Shown: positions 33,315 to 45,000 of the stretch, in pieces
Numbering within the stretch: the first letter of the stretch is position 1
Layout of the letters: every line of letters begins with the position of its first letter
Source of the DNA: Aphelenchoides besseyi
Taxonomy: Eukaryota > Nematoda > Chromadorea > Rhabditida > Aphelenchoididae
Assembly (NCBI GenBank): GCA_024699855.1
Contig: JAMPIQ010000003.1
Location: 7,254,001-7,318,000, forward strand
Length of the DNA: 64,000 nt
Direction: 5' to 3'
Program-made: the position numbers and the translations under genes
The notes under the pieces: generated by a model
Seen by the model: the letters and a program-made list of their open reading frames with translations, nothing else
The model's database searches: none
Told to the model about the DNA's origin: nothing

Positions 33315-36300
33315 TTACGATAAGAAAGACGGTGAAAGAATGTTGGCCATGAGAAATGTTTCAGTGAAAACCGCGGGTGATGCAACTGAAGGCGATAATA
33401 TGGCTCCTGAAAAAATCAGATGTAACAATCGACTATTATGTTTAGATCTCATACCACCTAAGGTCATTGGACTGAGAACGTCCGGGCAAAGGACTAAATG
33501 GACAATCAATCAATGATGAATGTTGTAAAACTAACCCAAGGGTGACAAGATGAGCGGACTTAAGACATACTGAAGAATTGAATTTCACATCTGTCACTTA
33601 AAACAATAACCTACGGGATTGATGACGTTCGGTGATAGTACGTACTGAAAAATCTTAATTGCAATTTCGTTACTTTATGTCATCTTACAGGATTCAAGAT
33701 GAAAGGGGCCATGACTAAAATTTGTTCAATGTAAAAATTACAGAATTGATTGCAACATTTCTCGTCACAAGTAACTTACCGAGTGGACTAAAAAGTTGTT
33801 GATTACTCATACGAACGATACAAATAAACTTACCTTAAAACATATGGCGAAAGTAGATAAGGCGATCTGAAATACAAATTGCTAAGTCTACGACTAATGT
33901 TCATCGAACGTACATAATGAAAGGAATTGCAACGGCTGGCGACAGTACGTAAGGCGCCAAAACTGCGGGATTCAGAATCAATGGTGAGAAAATATTCGGG
34001 GATAAAACTGTCTGAAAGCAAAGTTTAGATTAGCACGTGAGCCAAATAAAAACTTACTGGTCCTAAAATATTGAGGCCAGTAACCGGCGCAAACATGAAA
34101 GGAGCAAGAACCTATGATAATTTGTGATTTCAATAAAACAGTTCGTATTACCACAGGCTGCAAAATGGACGGAGTAGTAAGATCACGTTTTCCTCGGGTT
34201 CTATTGAATCGTGAACGCGGTTCCTGAAAACATGTTCAGAAATTAACAAGGAATAAAACAAACCTCGGGTTCATTTATTGCTATTTTTTCGATAGTTTTC
34301 CACAACGCTTCTTCTCGTTCGTGATTATTTAAGTTCGTATAGTCTTCAAAATCGATTGCTTCATCAGGAAGATTCAGAGCTAAAAACCGAATTAAAGACA
34401 TCCAATTAAGAAGATACCTGAATCTCGATAAAGTTTGTTCAATTGATGTTTGTCGAGAAAAGTGAATCCACGTTTATCCAACTCTTTGTTTTGCTGCTTC
34501 TTCATCGACGACTCCAATTTGTCGTAGATTTTAGCCATGTTCTCCGTTACACTCATTATTTCGCCCTCAATTCCTGCAACTGCAATAAACAACGTTAACA
34601 AATGAAAACAAACCGAAGAAATTTAAATCGTTTAATGTTTCCATTGCATCTTCTACGGTATCTCTCGCTCCCGAAACATCCATAATCGTTGCCATCACCG
34701 CCTCACTGTCTTTTTTATCCATTCCCGTCGCTTTCAGAATCTGAAATTTCACAATTAAACAGCCAAAAGACTGTACGACCTGTGGTATTGATGCAATATT
34801 CGCCGTGTTATTTGGTTCTTCATAGAACGCAAAGAAAGTCGGGGACAAATGCGAGTCTTTGGTTTCGACTTTATCGGGCATTAAAGGCGCGAATCGTGGA
34901 CTCAATACTTTCATGTTACTTTTCTCGCGTTCTGGACGCGATTTGTCACCACCAACACGAGAAAATAGATCCATAGCCATTTGAACTAAACCTTCTGGTC
35001 GACGCTAAAACGAAAGCCTTTAAATTTGATTTCAAACTTCAACTCACGCTTTGCTTTGGTGTCATAGACGGTCGTTCGGAATCCAAAACCAAATCGTACA
35101 TTCGATGAGAGTAAACTCGTGCACCAGGAGAACTTTCTTTTTGCTCAATCGACTTCTTCATGTTCAGTAGTTTGGTGTACGTGTGTGACCATCGATTCAC
35201 ACGGTCTCGCGCCGTTCGTGTTTCACTTTCATTTTGTGTTGGAGTGCGAGCAAAAGTTGAAATCAAGTTGGCAATCTGAAATAATCGATTATTCAAACAA
35301 TGCAAAGAAACTTCAGTTACTCGAGAAACAGGAGACTTGTCAACGGAGCTTAGAAGTGAAACACGATCTGCTTTCTTAACCTGAAATCTGTAAACAATAA
35401 GCATTTTATTCGATTTAAACTAGTGAAAATAAATGAATGAAATAGAAAATTGATAAAATACCGACTTTCCATGTTTCGTTGTGATCGAGCGGCTGTTCGT
35501 CTCTTTGCATCTTTCTGCTCTTCAAAAACTTTTGTCCGAACCACGACATATTCCTTTTGTATCTTCTTCTCATTGAATAGTAGTTGGACTGCGTGGCTAT
35601 TGGCTTTAAGGTTTTGTGACGAGATGGTTTATAATCGATCTGCAAGACAAAATAAACCTTTAACGACCTTCTCTTACTTACCTTAGATATTTTCAAAGGT
35701 TTTATTTTGGGTTTTAGTCGGTTCTTGAGTTTGAAGATTTTGCCAAATAAACCCTTTGAAATTCTGTTTATTTTTGGTCCAACTCGAAGACCATTTTGAC
35801 GATAATCGGAGGATACGTTGCTCGTCTTCTCAACAGACAAATTGAACTGGTTTTCAATTATCGCACTTGGTTTGTGAACTTCGACGTTTGCGGTTTGATT
35901 GTAAAAACGATAAACGGTGATGTTTTGTCCACAAGGCTTGTTAACAAGTGGATTTGGACTTGTAACCAGTGGTGTTGAGACGTTGGGATCAAGTTTAAAA
36001 GCAGAGAAAACAAAATGATCGGAAGATACGGTAGTTGTCTTGTTTCTTAAACGCAAATCTTCAAGCGATTTGTGGAACTCTGACGATTTAACCGAGGTTG
36101 TCGTTTGTTCGTTGTTGGATGTTCGTAGTCGATAGCGTTTACGTGACAATACCAAACACCGTGCACTTTCCACCAAATCTCGAGAATCCTCGATTTTATC
36201 CAAACATCGAAGGAGAAGCGTCTGTTCATCTAATTGACGTAAAACACGTTTCACACGTGTATATGATGTTCATACCTTTGTCCAAATTCGCGTACAATTC

Positions 36301-36531
36301 TTTGCCCAATTGACCCATAAGTGCTTTGATGGAATGAACGTACCAATTGATGTGCAGATTGCGCACTTTGCCAAAATTATGTTCGTCCACGCGCACACGA
36401 TCGAACCGTTTCAACTGATCGTCTAAGAACATAAATCAATGCATACCCCGAAATAGCCACGAACCTTGTTTGGCAAAAGTGAGATCAGAAAAACAGATTA
36501 CAAACAGGAGACCAAATCCACGTAATGACAT
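33315..36531 (-). CDS. mlt-10-like: MLT-10-like moulting-cycle protein
   Basis: About 20 exons on the minus strand. A signal peptide (MSLRGFGLLFVICFSDLTFA) is followed by a basic, low-complexity middle region. Then comes the conserved MLT-10/DUF644-type core: VLSPRFAPLMPD, HLSPTFFAFYEE, SIPQ, DVSGARD, GFTFLDKHQLNKLYRDSG, and a basic RTRGKRD site. The C-terminal third is a proline repeat of the LSP type (PYVLSP, PYLLSP, PFILNP, LILSPLVL, DVLSP, ILSPS, NILSPSFLS). This repeat is split over many tiny exons, one only 8 nt (33780-33787). MLT-10 proteins are secreted by the epidermis and needed for moulting in C. elegans; a cuticle role here follows by family. The gene is convergent with the potassium channel, 82 bp between stops. 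Confidence 0.9.
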
Positions 36532-38365
36532 TTTGAAGTGTTAAAGCAAAATCGATTTCAACTCATTCAACAGTCGAACAGAACCCCATAATCCGACTCG
36601 AAGTTCTCAACTCAATTGCACTTGTTGTTTGCGTCTGAAAACTGCGAGAATAAGTGAAAACCCATCGACACGTGCATTAAGATTCGATGAACTGGAGAAG
36701 AAAAAAAGTCGAAAATGCCTTTCGACGTGAAGATGAACGGCGAAAGAAACGTGAAATCAAAAACCGCGAAATTCGGATAAACGTCAACGGTAGCAAACGG
36801 AAGATAAATCGTCAATGATAAATTATGTGTTAGGAAAACTAGCAAAATGACCGATCGGTGATGCGCCAGACACGTTGAAGAAAAACTCGTCATTTCGGCA
36901 CTTCATTCAACAGCAAGTTTCACACTTCCAAATACTTCTGGTTCCGTTCGTATCCATCATTCCCATCCACATACTTCGTGCACTTGTTCTTGGGCTTATA
37001 AATGCGATGGTTAAGGACATCAATACACACCGCACTATAAACATTGTCGGTAACAAGAACTTTTACGACCGTATTTCAATCATAAGAGAAGTGACCGGTT
37101 CGAAAAACGGCGCTTTTCTTGAGATGTGATGGTCGTTCGGAAATTCGAGATAACGAACATTGAAAATTGTCACGTCCAATGAACGGGATATTGTAGTCGA
37201 AAGCTCTCGGTTATAAGTCAACGTGATCGTTTATCTGTGCATTCGTCTCTTGCATTCTGACCTCGAGTTCAAGTGCTAATTCGACTTGACGTCAACCGGA
37301 ATTAGCTTAATTGCATTAACGAGCAAGAAACGCAAAAGCTTCAAAAAACTTAACTGCAAACTTACCGTTCGTTTATGTACATCAAACAATCAGTTGACGA
37401 AAACAAACAGCATGGATCAACGATAAGTGAAATTGCTGTGAGCCTGAGATTATCCCCCTGACCTATGCAACGATTTCAATGATGAATGACATAAAAATCA
37501 AAAGCAAATTGCTCGCGCGTTTCGATTTCACCATAATGAACAAACGAATCCGAAACGTTGCAATAAATAACCGCTTTAGAGTACATACGGCCGATCAAAT
37601 GTTGCACCTGGAAAATGGGTTCCGCAAATTGTATTTCCCTTATAGAGGAAATCTGAAATCACAGTCGAGAAGAAGTTTTCGGCTCGCTTTTTTTCGTTCT
37701 TAACCGACTTCATATCATGCACTCAATCGAGACACCCGCTGAGTTAAGAACGCTAAAGATGATCGATCAGACGATTGAGGTCAACTTATATTCAAGACGT
37801 CGGCTTCAGTGTTTTTGTTTGAGTGTCGAATTAACCGTAATATCAAAGGCTTAGATTTCATCCAACTAACCGAGATTTCTATATCCGACTAAAAGCTTCA
37901 TTTCAAAGCTGTCTTCTGTTTCGTATGAAATATATTCACTGTTTGTACACTAACTAAAATCATTGAGCAGTTCACAGAGTTTAGACGAACAAAACGGTCA
38001 CCAGAAACTTGAACTCGAACGTCACCTTTCATCTATCAACTATGTTGATAAAAAAACAACTTCCGCTACTTATTTTGCGCATGCAAAGCTGAGTAGTTGT
38101 TCTACTGTACTCGACAAGTGCCGTTTAAGCCAATTACTTGAAATGAAATGTAAAAAAACAGATCTCTGGTTCGGTGCTTTTAAGTCAGAGGATTAGAAAG
38201 AAAGCTTAACTGGCTATGAACATTGATTGACGATTGAGTGCTCTACAACTACAGACTACAAAAACACAAAACAGTCAATCAGTCAATCAGTCAACTTTCA
38301 ATTGTTTTAACGAAGATTTGAAGTTGTAAGTGTGTATTTGCATGAAACTTTTTAACATCAGTTAA
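36532..38365. other. Divergent intergenic region, MLT-10-like to kinase
   Basis: It holds the promoters of both flanking genes. A minus-strand frame at 36612-36893 looks like a decayed MLT-10 repeat (see its entry). A short array of CAGTCAAT words (three copies, about 38273-38296) lies upstream of the kinase. Otherwise nothing is recognised. Confidence 0.4.
36612..36893 (-). pseudogene. Possible relic of a MLT-10-type repeat
   Basis: The frame contains regularly spaced Pro with aromatic/hydrophobic residues (IYLPFA, VYPNFAVFDF, TFLSPFIF, FFSSPVHRI). This resembles the C-terminal repeat of the neighbouring gene (SPAVFTETFLMANILSPSF). There is no signal peptide, core domain or clean splice context. 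It could be a degenerate duplicate or an unrelated frame with a chance pattern. Confidence 0.25.
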
Positions 38366-39778
38366 ATGTTGGGTGTCAGTCAGTCTTCGTTTATTCCTAT
38401 CAATCGGTCGTTTTTCGACTCTTCAACGATGCCGCACAATGATAATGGACCAGTGACTTTGCCAGTCGGCAAAATGGTTGGCACGCGTTGGAAAATCACC
38501 GAGAAGCTCGGAGAAGGAGGGTGAGTGGAACAAGTTCAAGAAGACAAACGAATTAAAATTTCAGTTGCGGTTCTGTTTACTTGGTTATGGTATCAATAAG
38601 CCGTTTAAATCTTCTAATCTGTAAGTTTAGAATGTTCACCAACACACTTTTGCAGCAATGAAGGTCGAATCGAATAGTGTTGCTGGCGGTCCAGTCCTTA
38701 AACAAGAAGTCGCCGTACTGAAAAAGATGCGTGGACGCAAATGGGTTGCACGTTTGATAACAGCAGGGAAGAAGGAAAACTACAGTTACATGGTGATGAC
38801 GTTGTTCGGCCCAAGCTTAAACAAACTCTTCAAAAAATGCAAACGCGAGTTTTCAGTTAGCACTCAAGTTCGGCTTGGAATGCAGATGCTTTTTTGTATA
38901 AAACAACTTCATGAGGTTCTAGATATACTGTTGTTGCTTCTTTAATCGAAATTTCAGATCGGCTACGTGCACAGAGATGTGAAGCCGGCGAATTTGGCCA
39001 TCGGATTGAAGAAACCAGAATCTCGTATGGTCCATTTGCTCGACTTTGGACTCGTTCGAGAGTATGTCACTCGTACTAATGGACAACTGGAGATACGTAG
39101 ACCTCGCGCGAATATACTCTTTCGAGGAACCTTAAAGTACTGTTCTTTAAACACTCACTTGCGTAGTGAACAAGGGCGGCCGGACGATTTATGGTCTTTG
39201 GTTTACGTTTTAGCTGAACTTCGTGGAGGATTACCGTGGGCTAATGCGACGTTTGTTTCATTAATCAATTCAATTGTAACTTTTCGTTTAAGAGACAAGA
39301 AAGAAGTGGGACGAATAAAGGCGGAAACATCGGACGAAAGTCTGTTGCATCGTTGTCCACCGGAATTCATTAAAATCACAAATCATCTTCGAACTCTCGA
39401 CTATTACAAGCGTCCTGATTACAAGTTCATTTACGACGTATTTTACGTGAGAATACTTTTAACGGTGTTTTGATCTTCATTTTAGCAAACAATGTGCAAA
39501 TACAACATCAACTTCAACGACGCTTTCGATTGGGAACTTCGACAAGCGGCTCAATCTTCCGGAAGGTTTCGTCGTGGACTGTCGCGAATTCTGAGTATCA
39601 CCGAAGATCAATCTGTGTATGTGTTCGTATTGACATATAATATTGACTATATGATTTTAGAGCAGGGAAGCCATCGGAGGTGCCCTTGAGTGATTTGAAG
39701 ACCGCTGAAGAAGGACACGCTGCCGACCAACCGCCGTTTACAGTCGAGGATTTTGCAAAGAATGAAATTGGTTTCTAA
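38366..39778 (+). CDS. Tau-tubulin-kinase-like (CK1 superfamily) protein kinase
   Basis: The ATG at 38366 starts a ~35-residue leader, then the kinase domain. It has the glycine loop GEGGCGSVYLV, the ATP-anchoring Lys in MKVESN, and TTBK blocks EVAVLKKMRGRKW and VMTLFGPSLNKL. The catalytic loop is HRDVKPANLAIG, the metal site is DFG in HLLDFGLVREY, and CSLNTHLRSEQGRPDDLWSL replaces the usual APE region as in TTBK/CK1. The C-lobe includes GGLPWANA and DYYKRPDYKFIYDVF. All catalytic residues are present. Between the glycine loop and the Lys, about ten unusual residues (VSISRLNLLI) are encoded by an exon of odd sequence, so that joint is uncertain. This kinase group is greatly expanded in nematodes, often with sperm expression. 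An AATAAA lies at 39807-39812. Confidence 0.88.
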
Positions 39779-39962
39779 CTTCTTCTGTTTCACTGATTTG
39801 AGGTCCAATAAACAGACTTTGAAGTTGAAAAAAACAAGCATCGATTTGTGAAAGAACTACCGATCGTTTCGTTTTGACGATGTAGAATTTTCGATTAATT
39901 AAAAATTGTTGAATTGTTATTTTTGCTGTTTTTCTACTTCTTCGCAGTCGTTTTGCTGAGAA

Positions 39963-40814
39963 ATGAAATTCGTGCTTGTTGGAGTTTGTGTTCTCTTTCT
40001 CGGATCTCGAACTTCCGCTACACCATTGGATGAAGATTATGGATGCATTATACGCAATGCGACAGCTTTGTAAGTGTTAAAGGACAGAAGATTTAGTCTT
40101 AGTCTTCAGATACTACGATCAATGTCAAAACAGAACCGAAATCTATCTCGAATGGTCCAAAGAGCAAACCGTTTACTTTCTGATGGATGGGTTTGCTGAA
40201 GTTGATGCGAAGTACGTTTGGAAACGTTTGCGTTCATTGAAAAAACTTTAGATTCTCTTTTTCCATTAACGATTGTACATTTGAAGTCACAAGTGGAACA
40301 CGTGACGGTGAAATGAAACTCAAAATTGGTATGTAGTCGAATCTCCTTTCATTTTAACAAAACAATTTAGGTTTGAATTATATACAGAAACACAATGAAA
40401 GTTTCGGAGTTCAAATTACAACTGCTGGACAAGCTCAATCTATTGAATCAACTCCACAAGCTTTATGCGATGAAGAGGACATTTTGAACGAAACAGCTCA
40501 GGGAAACTTGTACGCAAAAATTATAACAGATGTTCCCGAAAACTTTGATACCTTTTCATTGACTATTAAAGCAAGTCGAGAATGAAATATTAGAACAAAA
40601 GTGTTTCAGTCGGACAGTAATGTTCCTCCAAGAGAATTCGATCCTTTGGCCAGCAATCAAACTACTGAACAAGCAACCGAGCGTAAGTTGTGTTGGCAGT
40701 ACAAATCAGATCTTTTCAGAGCCAATGACAACAACCACTTCGACTGCAATCGATTTGATTCATTTTCCTGTTGCTTCATTGATGGTTTTTGCTGTGATTG
40801 TGGTTATGTGCTAA
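39963..40814 (+). CDS. Secreted, probably GPI-anchored hypothetical protein
   Basis: Six exons. The product starts with a signal peptide (FVLVGVCVLFLGSRTSA) and carries an extracellular domain with cysteines (GCIIRN, YDQCQNR, NDCTFEV, LCDEED) and several N-glycosylation sequons. It ends with a Thr-rich stalk (TTTTSTA) and a terminal hydrophobic segment (VASLMVFAVIVVMC) with no cytosolic tail, the pattern of a GPI signal or a tail-less membrane anchor. One intron (40571-40609) has a GCAAGT donor. Reading it as a GC-AG intron keeps the frame into NVPPREFDPL. I do not recognise the family. It follows the kinase on the same strand after 185 bp. Confidence 0.6.
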
Positions 40815-40974
40815 ACTTATAATGCGTTCAGTTTGTCAGTAGGACAAGAAGCTTTGTATTAAAGTTGCTAAACGATAATATGTTCAAAAGTCGTAGGTAT
40901 TAAGAAGTCAGTGTCGAATATCTTCGTTAAAAAAGTTTATTTTTCTATTCAACAACAAAATTGTAGACAACAAC

Positions 40975-41863
40975 TCATTTCTTCTTGTTGCCTAAAATAG
41001 TCGATGGCTACGAAAAAATATCAGTGGCTTACCGATCTCCTTCTTACTGCTACGACGAAGTGTATCACGTGCCAAACTTTTGTCCTTTTTTAATTCAATA
41101 GTTTTCATCGAACTTGTGGATTTGGTGCTCGTAGTGACCGACTAAAAACAAGTTGACTAGTCATCAAATAACTTCATTAAAGACCTTAGGAATCGTGTTC
41201 TTTGTATTATTTTGTTGGATGGTTTTCTCAAATTAACGTTGAATTATCTGTAATTGTATTACTCATTACCTTCTTACGAACGATCTTCTTTTCCGAACGA
41301 CTGCGATTGTTTGGTCTTGGACGAGGTAATGGGACCTAAAATCAACAGTCAACGGACATTTTGAACTCAATTTGCTTACCAAAGATGGCGGAGCATCGTC
41401 GTCTTGTTTTTTCCGACGTTCTTCACGATCACCTTCTATTCGGTTTTTGAAGATCGTCGACAGTTTCAGACCGTCTTTCCTAGTCGCATTCTGTCGTTTT
41501 GCTTCTTTGCGTTTTCCTTGACTCTGTTCATATGCCATTGCTTCAAAAACACTGTCACTGTTGGGAAGAACGCCATAGGCAGCAGCACTAATGCGATTGT
41601 TGCACGACAACCACGTCAAATAGATCGCAAATCCGAAAACCATAAAAGCAAAAATACTAAAGGCATACCACAGATTTCATCACAACTCACCTAATGGTGA
41701 CGATAATTGCAATCTTTTGAAATTCATGTGAACGGTAATTACTCGGCGATTTGGTTGGCAATCGATGAGTGGTGCTACTTGTTGCGGAATTGGTTGAAGA
41801 AGACAAATTGAGTGAAAGAGCCGAATAGATGAGGATACTGATCAGAATCCAGAATGACCTCAT
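40975..41863 (-). CDS. Hypothetical type I membrane protein with basic tail
   Basis: Four or five exons on the minus strand. A signal peptide (FWILISILIYSALS) is followed by a short Ser/Thr-rich ectodomain of about 40 residues and a membrane helix (VTISIFAFMVFGFAIYLTW). The cytosolic tail of roughly 130 residues is rich in Lys, Arg and Ser (EERRKKQDDDAPPS, RSEKKIVRKK). The last splice is ambiguous: read-through ends near 40993, while splicing of a 41-nt intron ends in EIGNKKK at 40975. It starts 163 bp after the stop of the ABC transporter on the same strand, so the two could share a transcript; I see no proof of an operon. Family unknown. Confidence 0.5.
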
Positions 41864-42025
41864 AGCAAATGAACACGACCATAAAGATGAAGTCAAACGA
41901 TGCAGAAATAGTGGAGAAAAATTTCGATTTGCATTTTGTTTGCGAATGAGTTTGCTGTCGATAAGATTTATTGTGATTTTGGAAGTTTAGGAAAAGTATT
42001 TAAGATCGTATGTTCATGTTGATGA

Positions 42026-45000
42026 TCAGTTTGTGGGTTTTCGATTTACAAGCCGATAGTAAGCACCTTTAGCGGCTATCAATTGATCGTGATTTCCAAC
42101 CTCAACTATACGTCCGTTCTCGACATAAGCTATTTGATTGGCGTTACGAATTGTTGAAAGACCTAGAAATTAAATCAAATAAACCAAAGGGTTTCCCTAC
42201 GATGCGCAATCACGATGGTTGTTCGATTCTTCGAGACTTTGTCTAAAGCTTCCTGTACAGCTCGCTCAGATTCAGTGTCCAACGCACTGGTTGCTTCATC
42301 GAGCAGAAGAATTCGTGGATTTCGAACTGAAAACAACTATTTTGTCCTGTGGTTTAAAGTTCAAACCTAAAGCCCGAGCAATTGCCAATCGTTGTTTTTG
42401 ACCTCCGGAAAGCTGTGCACCACTGCTTCCACAAGAAGTATCGTACTTCTTTGGCAACGACTGCACAAAATTGTGGATATTCGCAAGTTTAGCGGCCTCG
42501 ACAATCTGCGCATCAGTCACATCATCTGATCCATAAGCAATGTTTTCGCCAATCGAAAGATTGAACAGCGTAGGATTCTGTCCGATTACTCCAATTTTTG
42601 TTCTGAACAAGAAAAATATTATCGATTTGCTTCGAAATTACCGTAAATAACGAAGATCCAGTTCACGTAAATCAATGCCATCAAATCTCTGTAATCGATG
42701 AAAATTACTTGTTAATTCGTAGAGAAACTTACTATTGAGCCGTTAACAACATCGTACAACCGTTGAACTAACTGAATGGTTGTTGACTTTCCGCTACCTG
42801 ATAATCCAATCAACGCTAAAGTGCTATTGGCAGGTACATCAATTGAGAAGTTTCGTAATACACTTATGGTTGGATTTAGAGGATAAGCAAAACAAATGTT
42901 GTCAAATTCGATTGCACCGGTGATTTCCTAGAAAAACATATAAAGATTAATTTTGACTTCAAACCAACCGGCTGTCTGCCACCTTTCTCTTCTCCGCTGT
43001 CAATCTGTGGATGTTGGGCCAAAAGACGAAAAACGAGGTCTGTAATCAAGAATCAAAGTCATTAATAGGTTCCTTTGACTTACTAGCCGATATTCTCGCC
43101 TTTATAAATTCCGGTATAAAAGCAGAGATTAGGACAATAGAAAAGGCGGACATATTCAGAGATTCAATGACTCTGAAGATTACGATTGAGAAGTTTAGCC
43201 GTTGGCAACATACTGAAAAACATGGAATGGAGTTACCAATTTCGCGCTTATTAACAACATTCCCAAGAAATAAGCAGTGGCGAAATTGGCGTTGAAAAAA
43301 CAGGCAGTAATTGCGAAACAAGCTGCTTGAAGTCGACCTCTAACTATGTTGCGTTGTTGTGAAAGAACTGAAGCTTCAATAAATAGCCGAACACGTTGAG
43401 ATTGTTGATTGAGCGCTTGAACTGTACGCACGTGAGTAATCGATTCAGCAGCAATCTAAGCGCTTTGATAAACAGCTATCACGACAAAACTTACGCTCGA
43501 CGACTCTTCGGCAATCTCGGCATCTTCTTGTGCACGTCGACGAGTTGCAATGGTTATAATCAATTGCGAAATAACGATGACTGTTGGAGCGGTTAAGCCA
43601 ACTGCTGCCATCAGCCAATCAAAATAGAAGGCAATCAATAGACCAGCAATCATAGCAGCAATTGCACTAAAAACGTCGGCTAATCGTTGATCAACTGCAG
43701 CTGCAACGTTAGCAGTGTCTTTCGATAACCTCTCAGTTAACACCGCTTGTTTTACTTTGTCGTAAAAATACCCGTCTTGTCTTAAAAGAACCTTAAATAT
43801 TCATGTCTGTCAGTTGTTAAGACTTCCGCTTACCTTGAATGCATCCATTCGAAGACGACCAGTCAGTCGAACACCAACTAAACCAAGAAAGAATCCCGAT
43901 GTAAAGGTCGAAGCACCCGAGATAAAACCCAAGGTAATAAAAGAAGCGGCGTTTATCAAATTTTGACGATCCAAATCGCTTTGCGTCACATTTATGTCCA
44001 TAGTATTGCTAAGGGAATTGAACAATTGTCCGTAGATGACGGAAAATGCAGGCCACGACATTCCCGCAATCAATGTGGAAATCAATCCAAAAACCAACAA
44101 CAACCGTTCGGGACGTGCGTATTTGGCTAATTCGTAGAAAGACGCTGCTTGTGTCCTATTTTGGTTCAACTCATTTGCTTTACTACAAATACAATGATTA
44201 ATGGTATTCTTGATTCTAGTTAAATTACTTTGCTATCTCTACCGTTGAACCGGAGAATCCCAACGGGCCAACTGATGACGAAAGCGATTGACAAAAGTGA
44301 CGAGATGACGCACGGCTCAAGGACTCTTCAATATGCTGCTCGTCAAACTGATTCATTTCATCTTCTACATTCATTTTCTTTGGCTCTTCGTTTGAGTTCA
44401 TTGCTTGAGACTCAACAAGACGTCGATAAGCACCCTGTGGACTTTTCATCAACTCGGAATGCGAACCGCTTTCAACTACGCATCCATTATCAACTACAAA
44501 GATTCTGTCGGCATTGCGAACTGTCGACATTCTGTGAGCGATTGTGATTATGGTAATTTCCGAAGACAGTCGATTCAAACACTCCTGAACTTTTCGTTCG
44601 GAATCCACGTCAAGAGCCGAAGTGGCTTCATCGAGCACAATTATACGGGGCTTACGAAGCAAAGCGCGAGCAATTGCAACTAAACGTTCGATCAGGTTTA
44701 CGTATATTGAACAGTCAACCAACTTCGTTGTTTCTCACCACCCGATAGGCGTGTTGCATTTTCTATACGCGTCAAATAACCCTGAACCTCAGAATAAACA
44801 ATTCAAACAAACGGTTTGTTACTTTTGGTAATCGACGAATGAAATCCAATGCTCCAACTTTTTGGCACGTACGTATCATCTCTTCATCGCTAATATATTC
44901 ACGACCAGCTCTCAAATTCTCGGCAATGGTTCCCATGAATGTGACGGGATCTTGAGGCACCACGGCAATGACCTCACTTCGCAGCCACTCGGTATTTAAT

